Positions 49,323 to 57,472 of a stretch of 64,000 bases of DNA are shown piece by piece. The DNA lies in assembly GCA_046331705.1 (NCBI GenBank), contig JAXLQJ010000026.1, forward strand, positions 1 through 64,000. The letters run 5' to 3'. The position numbers and the translations under genes are program-made. The stretch is from JADJOY01 sp046331705 [NCBI: bacterium]. GTDB taxonomy: Bacteria; JADJOY01. The stretch's first letter is position 1; each line of letters starts with the position of its first letter. Under the pieces are notes generated by a model. It saw only the letters and a list, made by a program, of their open reading frames with translations, was not told the DNA's origin and searched no databases.

Positions 49323-49988
49323 TCACACCTTCGGCGCGGCTGACGGTGCGGGATCCCCCTCGCCCACGACGACGACCTCCACGATCGCGAGCGTCTGCCC
49401 GGTTTCCGTCCAGAGGACGCGAGTCCAGTACTTCCCCGCAGAAACCACGTTGCCGCGCGTTCGTCCACCATCGACGATTCCGTGAAGATGCAACTCGCCG
49501 GACGCCGCATCGAAGTGAGGCTCGATCCTGAGACTCATCACGGCCTGTTCGTCGCGAGATCCTTCGACGAGCACCCGCATCTGCTCGACCTCGATCTTCT
49601 TTGCGGCACTCTCGTCACGTTCCAAGATCTCCTGAATCTCGAAGGGCAACGGAAGCTCCACGCATCCGAACGTCCCCTCGGCGCGTGCTTCGGGACGAAA
49701 GGGCATCTGGAGCCGCCGAACCCAATCTTTGGTCGGGCGAGCGCCTTTGCCGGCAACCCCACGAAAGAACGTCCCGAAGTCGTCGAGCACGCCACGCGAC
49801 ATGTCGACGTAGTCCGCAACCCAGCCCACGGGATTGAACACGTCCCCCGTGGCGAGACGATGAGAGGCCGCCGCCGCGTAATCGATCCAGCGGCCTGCGA
49901 CCTCCTCGCCCAGATGAATCCACGCGTGCAACGTTCGACCGACCGATGTCTCGCTGCACTCGATCTGCTCGGGCTTCTGCTTGTCCAT
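49323..49988 (-). CDS. phasin-like helical plus beta-rich protein, unknown
   Basis: The 221-residue protein has two parts. Residues about 15-90 are amphipathic helices like phasins (GRTLHAWIHLGEEVAGRWID, then WVADYVDMSRGVLDDFGTFF). Residues about 110-215 are beta-rich (ELPLPFEIQEILERDESA, SLRIEPHFDAASGELHLHG, WTRVLWTETGQTLAIVEVVV). The same two-part plan occurs in the product of 56694-57464. I assign no function; granule- or lipid-surface association is inference. ATG at 49988 has GAGG 7 bases upstream. It is the last of four minus-strand genes in a stretch of lower G+C. Confidence 0.6.
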   Translation of the reverse strand: MDKQKPEQIECSETSVGRTLHAWIHLGEEVAGRWIDYAAAASHRLATGDVFNPVGWVADYVDMSRGVLDDFGTFFRGVAGKGARPTKDWVRRLQMPFRPEARAEGTFGCVELPLPFEIQEILERDESAAKKIEVEQMRVLVEGSRDEQAVMSLRIEPHFDAASGELHLHGIVDGGRTRGNVVSAGKYWTRVLWTETGQTLAIVEVVVVGEGDPAPSAAPKV

Positions 49989-50049
49989 GAAGTACCTCGG
50001 TTGTTTCGCTCGATCCAATCGATGCTGCGCCCGCGGGCGCAGCAGTCAA

Positions 50050-50373
50050 TCACGCCTTGCGCGTCCGTCTTGCACGCTTGGATGAACGTGGCTCATCTGC
50101 CTGTGACGAGAGGTCGCGACCGACGACGACGCCGAGCTCGATGACGGCCAGCTTCGCCCTGTCGGCCAACAGCGTTCGCCACGTCTCTACCACTCGACGC
50201 ATCGTGAGTGTCCCGCGCTGCGCCTCGGTCACCATATCTCCGATGCGCTGCTCGTAGATCTGAAGCGCGACACCCTCGATCGCGAGCACGCGCTCGGCGC
50301 GACGCGCACACTCGCTCAGGTATTGGGTGCGGCGCGCACGCCGTGAAGCATCGCTCGAGGTGGCGCTACCCAT
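50050..50373 (-). CDS. small helical protein of the 49-52 kb block, unknown
   Basis: The 107-residue protein is almost wholly helical, with charged heptads (AERVLAIEGVALQIYEQRIG, RRVVETWRTLLADRAKLAVI) and basic tails (KRARRTRKA). The heptads resemble phasin or coiled-coil segments, but no family is certain. Its ATG lies inside the end of the preceding gene (8-base overlap), so the two are translationally coupled. The coding strand and the G+C content match the neighbouring unknown genes. Confidence 0.55.
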   Translation of the reverse strand: MGSATSSDASRRARRTQYLSECARRAERVLAIEGVALQIYEQRIGDMVTEAQRGTLTMRRVVETWRTLLADRAKLAVIELGVVVGRDLSSQADEPRSSKRARRTRKA

Positions 50374-51292
50374 GACGCAACATCTCCTCGATCGAAACGG
50401 GCGAGAGGAAAGACACCATCTTCTCCTCGGACTTGAGCGTCAACACGGCCGGCGTGAGGAGATTCAGCTCCGCGGCACTGAACCAAACGGTCTTCGAGAT
50501 CAGGTAGCGCAACCAGCCAGGTCGCGAAGGAGGCCGGTCGATCAGGATGAACCCGTCATCCCGAACCAGCGCGCCGTTCTTCTCGAACGCCAAGCGATAG
50601 TCGAGCCGCCCAGAGCTCTCGTCCCGCGTGATATCGACGTCCAGAAACGTCTCGAATCGGGCCAGCTCGACCGTGTTCCAGTTCAGGACGAAGGTCTCGA
50701 GAATTCGCCCCGACCACGGCGCGCCGAGCTTGGGCTCGTCCCTTCCACTTCGACTCTGCACTTCGACATGCTCGAAGAAGACGCTCCGAAGCGGCCAGGT
50801 CCGCGGATCGAGCGCCGTCAGAACGTCGTGCGGTGGGTCCGGTACCCATGCTTCCTTGATCGCGATGATTGCGCCTGGAGCGATGGAAATCTGGGTGGGC
50901 ATCACCTCGGCAAACGCTGCACTTCGGCGTCCCCGAACCGGTGCATCCCAGCTCAGCGGCACGAGACGAGCCGTCGCCCGCGTGGCTTCGGACGCCCACT
51001 CGGGCCAGTCGCTGACCGCATCGTTCACACCTTGCGCCGACGTCATTCTCGGGATCGCAGAGCCCCGCGACACACGACGCCCCACCATACCCACCTGAGC
51101 GCTGAGATTCGTCCACTTCTCACGAGCTGCGGCGGTGGGCCGGTATCCCACGTTCTCCAGACGCCGCAGACTCCGCCGGGTGACGTCGTCCAGATACCAC
51201 TTCGCATCGCGAACCCCTTTGGGGACCGGATGAGATCCTTCGGCCGCGATTCGGTTCTGCAGACCACGCTGGAGCTTCCCTAGAATACCCAC
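50366..51292 (-). CDS. unknown protein of the 49-52 kb block
   Basis: The 308-residue product begins at a GTG with AGGGG 12 bases upstream; this start is the weakest point. The N-terminal third is helical and basic (GKLQRGLQNRIAAEGSHPVP, then KWYLDDVTRRSLRRLENVGY). The middle and C-terminal parts are beta-rich (QISIAPGAIIAIKEAWVPDP, VFFEHVEVQSRSGRDEPK, WFSAAELNLLTPAVLTLKSE). No catalytic motif, membrane span or signal peptide is seen, and no family was recognised. It overlaps the next minus-strand gene by 8 bases. Confidence 0.5.
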   Translation of the reverse strand: MGILGKLQRGLQNRIAAEGSHPVPKGVRDAKWYLDDVTRRSLRRLENVGYRPTAAAREKWTNLSAQVGMVGRRVSRGSAIPRMTSAQGVNDAVSDWPEWASEATRATARLVPLSWDAPVRGRRSAAFAEVMPTQISIAPGAIIAIKEAWVPDPPHDVLTALDPRTWPLRSVFFEHVEVQSRSGRDEPKLGAPWSGRILETFVLNWNTVELARFETFLDVDITRDESSGRLDYRLAFEKNGALVRDDGFILIDRPPSRPGWLRYLISKTVWFSAAELNLLTPAVLTLKSEEKMVSFLSPVSIEEMLRHG

Positions 51293-51480
51293 GGCATGAT
51301 CACCCCTGATCGGCACGTGGCTGCGTATGAGCGGGTGCTCCATGCAACCGAACGTTCCGTAGAGGCATCCGGCCCACACAGCCGCGCGTGTGAAATTCTC
51401 CGTTCTGGGCCAATCACGATCCCAACTCGGCACAGGCGAGCGCATGCGACGATGCTCCTCGAGAGGCGGCGGGTCGATCC

Positions 51481-52464
51481 TCAGCGTGTCGCAGCCTGAT
51501 ACCCGGTCACGAGCGCCAAGGTCTCGGCGTGGGTGGTGTACGCAAGCACCCCACGACCAAACGACTTCGAACGCGGCGACACGAACTCCACCTGGCGCAG
51601 GTGGCGCACACGGCTGATGCGCGGACGCGCAACCGCCTTCGCCACGTCGATGAAACCCGACAGCTTTCCGAACACACCATTCGGTTGCAGCAATGCGTAC
51701 CCGATGCGCAGGCTGCCCATGGATCTCGTAGATCTGACGCCGAGCTCGGACTCGCACCACTCCACACCCGGAATGTTCATCGACGTGTGCACGCCCAGCG
51801 ACTCGGCGTCGAGTCGCTTGCACCTCGAAGAATCGAAGTTCCAGAACAGTCGCAGGCGTTCAAGCCGCGCGAGATCGTCGCCCTTCAGCTCGCCGTCGCC
51901 GAGCCCCAAGAGCGTCTGCAGCTCGGGGAACGATTTGTTCACGAGAAGCTCGACCGCTACGGCAAGCGACGCATCTTCCTCGTGGGCGACCACTCGCGAG
52001 TCGAGCACGTCCTGGAAACTTCCGGTGCGTGGCACGGAACCGGCTCCCTCGTCACCAGCCTCCTGTGCGACGTCGGCAAGCGTTCGATATGGGAACTTGA
52101 CCGTTTCACGGGTTAGATATTCGACGTCTCCGGCTTCGAGGGCGCTGACGTCCGCGACACCGCCAGCGAGTCGAAAGAGCGCGAGCTCGCGCATAGCCGG
52201 TACGACGAGCAGCTTCTCGATCTTGTTGCTTCTCAGCGTGCCGAGAATCTTCGGCACACCGAGCAATTTCTCGGCATCGTCCGGCGACGGCTCGAGATCC
52301 GAACGCCCGAGGCAGTAGGCGCTCCACAGGACGCGCTGCAGATCCTCGTACAGCTCGTCGTCCGGGCGTCTCGTTGGCACGTTACTCGCCGGCAGCGTCG
52401 GAGGTATCGGAAAGGCAGAGTCGTCGCACCTTCGGCAACGACCTTCGTCGAATAGCAAATCCAT
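51481..52464 (-). CDS. unknown protein heading the 49-52 kb block
   Basis: The 327-residue protein starts MDLLFDEGRCRRCDDSAF, with a CxxC pair that might bind metal, followed by a Pro-rich linker. The helical N-terminal half (LYEDLQRVLWSAYCLGRSDL, then LGTLRSNKIEKLLVVPAMRE) precedes a beta-rich C-terminal half (LRIGYALLQPNGVFGKLSGF, RHLRQVEFVSPRSKSFGRG). No family is recognised. It is the first of the four-gene minus-strand set, separated from the next gene by 188 non-coding bases. It lies 45 bases beyond the acetoacetate-decarboxylase-like gene on the same strand. Confidence 0.5.
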   Translation of the reverse strand: MDLLFDEGRCRRCDDSAFPIPPTLPASNVPTRRPDDELYEDLQRVLWSAYCLGRSDLEPSPDDAEKLLGVPKILGTLRSNKIEKLLVVPAMRELALFRLAGGVADVSALEAGDVEYLTRETVKFPYRTLADVAQEAGDEGAGSVPRTGSFQDVLDSRVVAHEEDASLAVAVELLVNKSFPELQTLLGLGDGELKGDDLARLERLRLFWNFDSSRCKRLDAESLGVHTSMNIPGVEWCESELGVRSTRSMGSLRIGYALLQPNGVFGKLSGFIDVAKAVARPRISRVRHLRQVEFVSPRSKSFGRGVLAYTTHAETLALVTGYQAATR

Positions 52465-52509
52465 GCGGCGACGTCGAGATATTTGTTTCGGCGACCGAGA
52501 GCGCCGACC

Positions 52510-53298
52510 TCACTCCCGGAACGCGCGGGGCCAGGAAAGCTGCCAAAGCATGCCGCGAATCTCGAACGCGTTGCGTTGTTCGATCGGATAGGTGCCGAGG
52601 GGCAACCCCGGAACGAACGATTCGTCGAGACTCACCCAGGCTTCGCAGGGACGCACCAGCGCGTTGCGAAACGAAAGCGTCCACCAGGACGTGACGAGCG
52701 AGCGATCCTCGCGTTGCCCCACGACCGGAAGGCGAAAGAACTCGAGGATCTCGGTGAGCGCTGGCTCGTCGAGCGCCCGCACGCGTGCCCACTCGCCCTT
52801 CGGCTGCGCAGCCGCGTGCATGCGCAGCGCACCGTCCGAGCCGCTCACCCACCAGAGCACACCCTGGCGCGCGATCTCGATCAGCTCCTTGCGAAAGCCG
52901 AAGAAGCGGTTGCCGTGCCAGACCGCCGGGAAATACCCGGATCCCATCGCGGCGACGAACGTGTGCAGGCGTGGCGAGTCGGCGACGCGAACGTAGGGCA
53001 CGGCCAGCGCCAGCTCGGCGTAGCGAATGCCCAGAGGCCACGGAACCCCGCCGTAGAGCACGGCGCCGTGCCGCTGTTCGCCGAAGAGCACGACCACGGG
53101 GTGACTCGCTGGCGGATCCTCGACCGCGGCCACCGCGAGCTCGAGGGGCTCGGGGACCAGCCGTGTGACCACTTCGCGCGACAGGGCGAGAACCGCCGCG
53201 ATACCGTGAAAAACGGCCTGGCTGGCGATGCTGACGCCAGCATCCTCGCGGGCGAGCCCACTCTCGGCGAAATCCGCACGCCTCGGTAGTGTCCCCAT
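52510..53298 (-). CDS. acetoacetate decarboxylase-like protein
   Basis: The 262-residue protein resembles the acetoacetate decarboxylase superfamily: LVPEPLELAVAAVEDPPASH, then LFGEQRHGAVLYGGVPW, GIRYAELALAVPYVRVAD and SGYFPAVWHGNRFFGFRKEL. The catalytic Lys of true decarboxylases is not securely placed; the Lys in FGFRKEL is a candidate. Homologues in fatty-acid and polyketide-type clusters are often non-catalytic or act on lipids. The ATG at 53298 is chosen over a GTG 9 bases upstream. It diverges from the enoyl-reductase-like gene with 57 bases between. Confidence 0.72.
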   Translation of the reverse strand: MGTLPRRADFAESGLAREDAGVSIASQAVFHGIAAVLALSREVVTRLVPEPLELAVAAVEDPPASHPVVVLFGEQRHGAVLYGGVPWPLGIRYAELALAVPYVRVADSPRLHTFVAAMGSGYFPAVWHGNRFFGFRKELIEIARQGVLWWVSGSDGALRMHAAAQPKGEWARVRALDEPALTEILEFFRLPVVGQREDRSLVTSWWTLSFRNALVRPCEAWVSLDESFVPGLPLGTYPIEQRNAFEIRGMLWQLSWPRAFRE

Positions 53299-53355
53299 GG
53301 CGGGCACGATGATAGCCTCTCGCGCCTCGGTTCGCGTGGCTCGTCACGAATCCGC

Positions 53356-54414
53356 ATGCACGCATCGACTCTCCTCGTCTACGGCGCGACGGGATACACG
53401 GGCCGCCTGCTCGTCGAGGCGGCCCGAGCGAGTGGCATCGAGCCGATCGTGGCCGCTCGGGACGAGGCGGCGCTCGAACGATTGGCCTCGGGCTGGCGGT
53501 TGCCGGCGCGCACCGTACGCCTCGACGAGCCGGTCGCGCTGCGAAGCGCGCTCACGGACGTCGACGTCGTCATTCACGCCGCGGGGCCGTTCTCGCACAC
53601 CTGGTCGCCGATGGTGGACGCGTGTCTCGCCACGCGCACGCACTACCTCGACGTGACCGGCGAGATGTCCGTCATCGAAGCGATCGCGGCGCGCGACGGC
53701 GACGCACGTCGCGCCGGCGTGATGCTGATGCCCGCCGTGGGGTTCGACGTCGTTCCCTCGGACGCCTTGGCGGCACACGTGGCGCGCCGGATGCCCGACG
53801 CAAGCCACCTGAGCATCGCGGTGTCGGGACTGGTCTCCGCTTCACGCGGATCCATGAAGACCCTCGTCGAGCAAGCAGGAGCGCCAGCCTGCACCCGCCG
53901 CGGTGGGCGACTCGCGGCTAGCCGATCCGGCGTCGCCTCGCGCCGATTCGATTTCGGCGATGGACCCCGCGATTCGGTGGCCGTGAGCTGGGGTGACGTC
54001 GCGAGCGCTTGGTACACGACCGGGATCCCCAACATCGACGTCTGCTTCGAAGCCACCGCGATCCATCGCGCGATGGTCCTCTCCAACCGCCTCTACGGGT
54101 GGGCGTTCGTCACGCCTTGGGCGCGCGCCTGGATGCAGTGGGTGAGCGATCGACTGCCGCCGGGTCCGACAGCGGAGGAGCGCGAGTGCAACGAGACGAC
54201 CATCGTGGCCATCGCCGAGAACGATCGGGGCCAGCGAGCCGAAGCCCGCTTGCACGGCCCCGAGGCCTACCGCTTCACGAGCATCGCCGCCACGGCGATC
54301 GCGCGCCGCGTGCTCGCTGGTGACTGGGCGCGCGGCTTTCACACGCCGGGACGGGCGTACGGGCCCGACTTCGTCCTGGGGCTCCCAGACGTGACGCGCG
54401 TCGACGTCGATTGA
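53356..54414 (+). CDS. saccharopine dehydrogenase-like / trans-acting enoyl reductase-type NAD(P) enzyme
   Basis: The 352-residue protein carries the same blocks as the paralogue at 5426-6505: LLVYGATGYTGRLLVEAARA, HAAGPFSHTWSPM, YLDVTGEMSVIE, MPAVGFDVVPSDALAAH and TTGIPNIDVCFEA. The cofactor motif GxTGYTG is intact. The context differs: it heads a plus-strand run with a large flavoenzyme, a phasin-like protein and a polyprenyl synthase. The reaction is therefore probably reduction of a double bond in an isoprenoid or acyl lipid, as trans-acting enoyl reductases do in complex lipid pathways; this is inference. Gaps to the next genes are 43, 7 and 8 bases. Confidence 0.82.
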   Translation: MHASTLLVYGATGYTGRLLVEAARASGIEPIVAARDEAALERLASGWRLPARTVRLDEPVALRSALTDVDVVIHAAGPFSHTWSPMVDACLATRTHYLDVTGEMSVIEAIAARDGDARRAGVMLMPAVGFDVVPSDALAAHVARRMPDASHLSIAVSGLVSASRGSMKTLVEQAGAPACTRRGGRLAASRSGVASRRFDFGDGPRDSVAVSWGDVASAWYTTGIPNIDVCFEATAIHRAMVLSNRLYGWAFVTPWARAWMQWVSDRLPPGPTAEERECNETTIVAIAENDRGQRAEARLHGPEAYRFTSIAATAIARRVLAGDWARGFHTPGRAYGPDFVLGLPDVTRVDVD

Positions 54415-54457
54415 GCCTGCCCTCGATTCACGCACACCGAGCCACCTCCGACCCGCC

Positions 54458-56686
54458 ATGGCCAGAAAGCCGATTCGCGTCGCCGTCATCGGTGGAGGGT
54501 GCGCCGCACTCACGACCGCGTTCGAGCTCACGCATCCGCGGCACGAGGGGCGCTACGAAGTGACCGTGTACCAGCTCGGCTGGCGACTGGGCGGCAAAGG
54601 CGCCTCCGGTCGCGGCCCGTCGGCGCGCATCGAGGAGCACGGGCTGCACCTCTGGATGGGCTTCTACGAGAACGCGTTTCGGGTGATGCGCGATTGCTAC
54701 GAAGAGCTGGGGCGGGACCCCGCGCGCGTACCCCTCGCCACCTGGCAAGACGCGTTCAAGCCCGCCCCGCTGGTGGGAATCGCCGATCGCAGTCCAGACG
54801 GCGATTGGCTGGCCTGGGGAACGCTGCTGCCGCCGATGGAAGGGTTGCCCGGCGACGGCTTCCCGTCGGGCAGGCGCTTCTCGACGTTCGAGTACATGCG
54901 CCGCTCGGCGCGCCTGGTGAGGTCGTTGCTCTCCACGATCATCGGCGGCGAGGGGGGCTTCGCGCTCGGCGCCGAGCCACCCGTTCCGCCCTCGCCCGAC
55001 TCGATCCGCGCGTCGCTTGCGCGGCTCGCAGGCTTCGGCGAGATGGCAACGCTCGCCGCCCTCGGCGAGGCGCTCTCGATCCTCGAGTTGGTGGTGGGCG
55101 CCCCGGCGCTCTTCCCGCAGAGCCTCGTGCTGCGCTTGCTCGAATCGCTGCGCGCCAGCGCCAAGTCCCGTCTCGACGCGCGCCTCGGGCCCGAGCCGCG
55201 CGTGCGGCGCGTCTGGGAAATCATCGACATGGTGCTGGCGACCCTGCGCGGCGAGGTTCGCCACGGCATCCCCTTCGATCCCCGTGGATTCGACGCCATC
55301 GACGACTACGACTGCCGCGAGTGGCTGCAGCTCAACGGCGCGTCACAGCGATCGGTCGACTCGGGCTTCGTTCGCGCCCTCTACGATCTGGGTTTCTCGT
55401 ACGAGGACGGCGACCCCCAGCGCATGCGCATCTCCGCGGGACAGGCGCTGCGTGGCACGGTGCGGTCGTTCTTCACGTATCGCGGCTCGTTCTTCTGGGC
55501 GATGCAGGCCGGGATGGGTGACGTCGTGTTCACGCCGCTCTACGAGGTGCTGGCCCGCCGCGGGGTCCGCTTCGAGTTCTTCCATCGGCTGCGGCGCGTG
55601 CGCCTGCCGGCTCCATCCCGCCTCGGACCGGGCGAGACGCCGCACGTCGAGGCGCTCGAATTCGACGTGCAGGCGCGGGTACGCGACCCGGCTGGTTATC
55701 GCCCGCTCGTCGACGTGCACGGGCTGCCGTGCTGGCCCGCGGAGCCGCTCTGGGATCAGCTCGAGGACGGCGCGCGACTGCGCGCCGAGCGGCGCGCGTT
55801 CGAGGCCCACGCCGACACCCGACGCGAGGCCACGCGCGAGCTGCGGGTCACGGAGGACTTCGATTTCGTGGTCCTGGGCGTCGCGCTGGGCGCGATTCCG
55901 CACGTGTGCGCCGACCTGGTGGAGCGCGACCCGCGCTGGCGCGACATGGTCGCGAACGTGAAGACCGTCGCCACACAGGCGATCCAGATCTGGACCCACG
56001 CGAGCCCGCACGATCTCGGGTGGCCGGACGAACGTGCCATCAATCTCTCGGGCTTCGTCGAGCCGTTCGACACGTGGGCCGACATGCGCCACCTGCTACC
56101 CGTCGAGGACTGGGCGCACACGCCCCGCGGCCTCGCGTACTTCTGCAACGTCCTTCCCGAGGTCGATTGGCAGGCGATGGGCGCCGCGCGAGCCGCGGAG
56201 CTGCGCAACGACCCCACCGCGCTCGCCGCGCATCTCGAAGCCATGCGCGAACGGCCCGACTACGCCGCGAGCCAGCGAGCGCGGGTGCGCGAGAACGCGA
56301 TTCGATTCCTCGAACGGGACCTCGCGCATCTGTGGCCGCGGGTCGCCGACGGCAGCGGCGGCTTCCGTTGGGGGATCCTGGCCGACGCCCATGCAGGGGG
56401 AACACCACCGGAAGGTGCGTCGGACTCGAGCCGCTTCGACACCCAGTTCTGGACCGCCAACGTGAATCCGTCCGACCGCTACACGTTGTCGCTGCCCGGC
56501 ACCGCGAGGTACCGGATCTCACCCCTCGACCCGACCTACGACAACCTCACGATCTGCGGCGACTGGACGGATGCCGGCTTCAACGCCGGCTGTGTGGAGG
56601 CCGCCGTCATGTCGGGACGGCTCGCCGCGCACGCGATCTCGCAGAGCCCCTCGCTCACCGAGATCATCGGCTACGACCATCCATGA
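54458..56686 (+). CDS. large FAD-dependent amine-oxidase/phytoene-desaturase-like flavoenzyme
   Basis: The 742-residue protein has the FAD motif VAVIGGGCAALTTAFELTHP (the usual GxGxxG reads GGGCAA) and the flavin-contacting block RIEEHGLHLWMGFYENAFRV typical of a group of long amine-oxidase-like flavoproteins. It ends with the FAD C-terminal motif YDNLTICGDWTDAGFNAGC. The length exceeds ordinary phytoene desaturases (about 500) because of a large central substrate domain rich in helices. Downstream are a phasin-like gene and a polyprenyl diphosphate synthase, so an isoprenoid substrate (desaturation or dehydroxylation) is likely but unproven. No signal peptide is seen. Confidence 0.8.
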   Translation: MARKPIRVAVIGGGCAALTTAFELTHPRHEGRYEVTVYQLGWRLGGKGASGRGPSARIEEHGLHLWMGFYENAFRVMRDCYEELGRDPARVPLATWQDAFKPAPLVGIADRSPDGDWLAWGTLLPPMEGLPGDGFPSGRRFSTFEYMRRSARLVRSLLSTIIGGEGGFALGAEPPVPPSPDSIRASLARLAGFGEMATLAALGEALSILELVVGAPALFPQSLVLRLLESLRASAKSRLDARLGPEPRVRRVWEIIDMVLATLRGEVRHGIPFDPRGFDAIDDYDCREWLQLNGASQRSVDSGFVRALYDLGFSYEDGDPQRMRISAGQALRGTVRSFFTYRGSFFWAMQAGMGDVVFTPLYEVLARRGVRFEFFHRLRRVRLPAPSRLGPGETPHVEALEFDVQARVRDPAGYRPLVDVHGLPCWPAEPLWDQLEDGARLRAERRAFEAHADTRREATRELRVTEDFDFVVLGVALGAIPHVCADLVERDPRWRDMVANVKTVATQAIQIWTHASPHDLGWPDERAINLSGFVEPFDTWADMRHLLPVEDWAHTPRGLAYFCNVLPEVDWQAMGAARAAELRNDPTALAAHLEAMRERPDYAASQRARVRENAIRFLERDLAHLWPRVADGSGGFRWGILADAHAGGTPPEGASDSSRFDTQFWTANVNPSDRYTLSLPGTARYRISPLDPTYDNLTICGDWTDAGFNAGCVEAAVMSGRLAAHAISQSPSLTEIIGYDHP

Positions 56687-56693
56687 GGAGCAC

Positions 56694-57464
56694 ATGAGCA
56701 CGGACGAACGATTGAAGCGACCGAACCTGGAGCGAACCGCGCCGATTCGGCGCTGGCCCACGCTGTTCTCCGTGCCGACCGGCGACGACGGAACGAACGG
56801 ACACGATCGGGGGGAGCGTGACGGAGCCGCGGCACAGGAGGACGGCCCGCGGCTCGGAGATGCGGTGCAGCGCGCGGTCGAGCTCGGCTATCGGGTCTTC
56901 GACGATCAGATTCGCAAGGGGCAAGAGGCCGCCGCCAAGCTCGGCAAGCGCGAGTACGGCCCCCAGGCGATGCAGCGCGACTTCCAGGATCTGGCGATGC
57001 GCTGGGTTCAATACGCGTCCGATCTCACCAGCGTGTGGATGGAGATGGTGCAGGTCGTCGTCGGCGGGACGCTCGAAGCACGGCGAACCGCTCCAGGCGA
57101 GCCGCCCGCGGCGAAAACTGCCGCGCCGGACGAGCTCGGGCGCACCGGCACCGGCGCCGCGACGACTCCTGCGCCGCCCCGAAACGTTCGCGTCCGCGTC
57201 CGTTCGATCCGCCCGACGGAGGTGGCGCTCGAGCTTCGCCCCGAGGCACAGCCGCCGTTCGAGATCCTCGCGCCGCGCGCACCCAGCGGCGAGGTTCTGC
57301 CTGCGCCGCAGCTGGTACCTGGCGAGGACGGCCATCTCACGCTCGACGTGAGCGTGCCCGACGACGCCGCGCCGGGTAACTACTTCGCGGTCGTGGTTCG
57401 AACGAACGAGGCCGGCGCTGCGGTTGCAGCGGGCACGTTCGCGTTGACCGTGGACGAACGCTGA
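56694..57464 (+). CDS. phasin-like helical plus beta-rich protein, unknown
   Basis: The 256-residue protein has a flexible N-terminus, a helical phasin-like region at about residues 55-135 (LGDAVQRAVELGYRVFDDQI, then MQRDFQDLAMRWVQYASDLT and VWMEMVQVVVGGTLEARR), an Ala/Pro linker, and a C-terminal beta-sandwich-like domain (VRVRVRSIRPTEVALELRPE, LTLDVSVPDDAAPGNYFAVV). Its plan matches the product of 49323-49988. Phasins coat storage granules; a role in organising lipid or isoprenoid enzymes is inference. GAGGAG lies just upstream of the ATG, 7 bases after the flavoenzyme stop codon, so it is in the same operon. Confidence 0.65.
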   Translation: MSTDERLKRPNLERTAPIRRWPTLFSVPTGDDGTNGHDRGERDGAAAQEDGPRLGDAVQRAVELGYRVFDDQIRKGQEAAAKLGKREYGPQAMQRDFQDLAMRWVQYASDLTSVWMEMVQVVVGGTLEARRTAPGEPPAAKTAAPDELGRTGTGAATTPAPPRNVRVRVRSIRPTEVALELRPEAQPPFEILAPRAPSGEVLPAPQLVPGEDGHLTLDVSVPDDAAPGNYFAVVVRTNEAGAAVAAGTFALTVDER

Positions 57465-57472
57465 CCGCGCGC

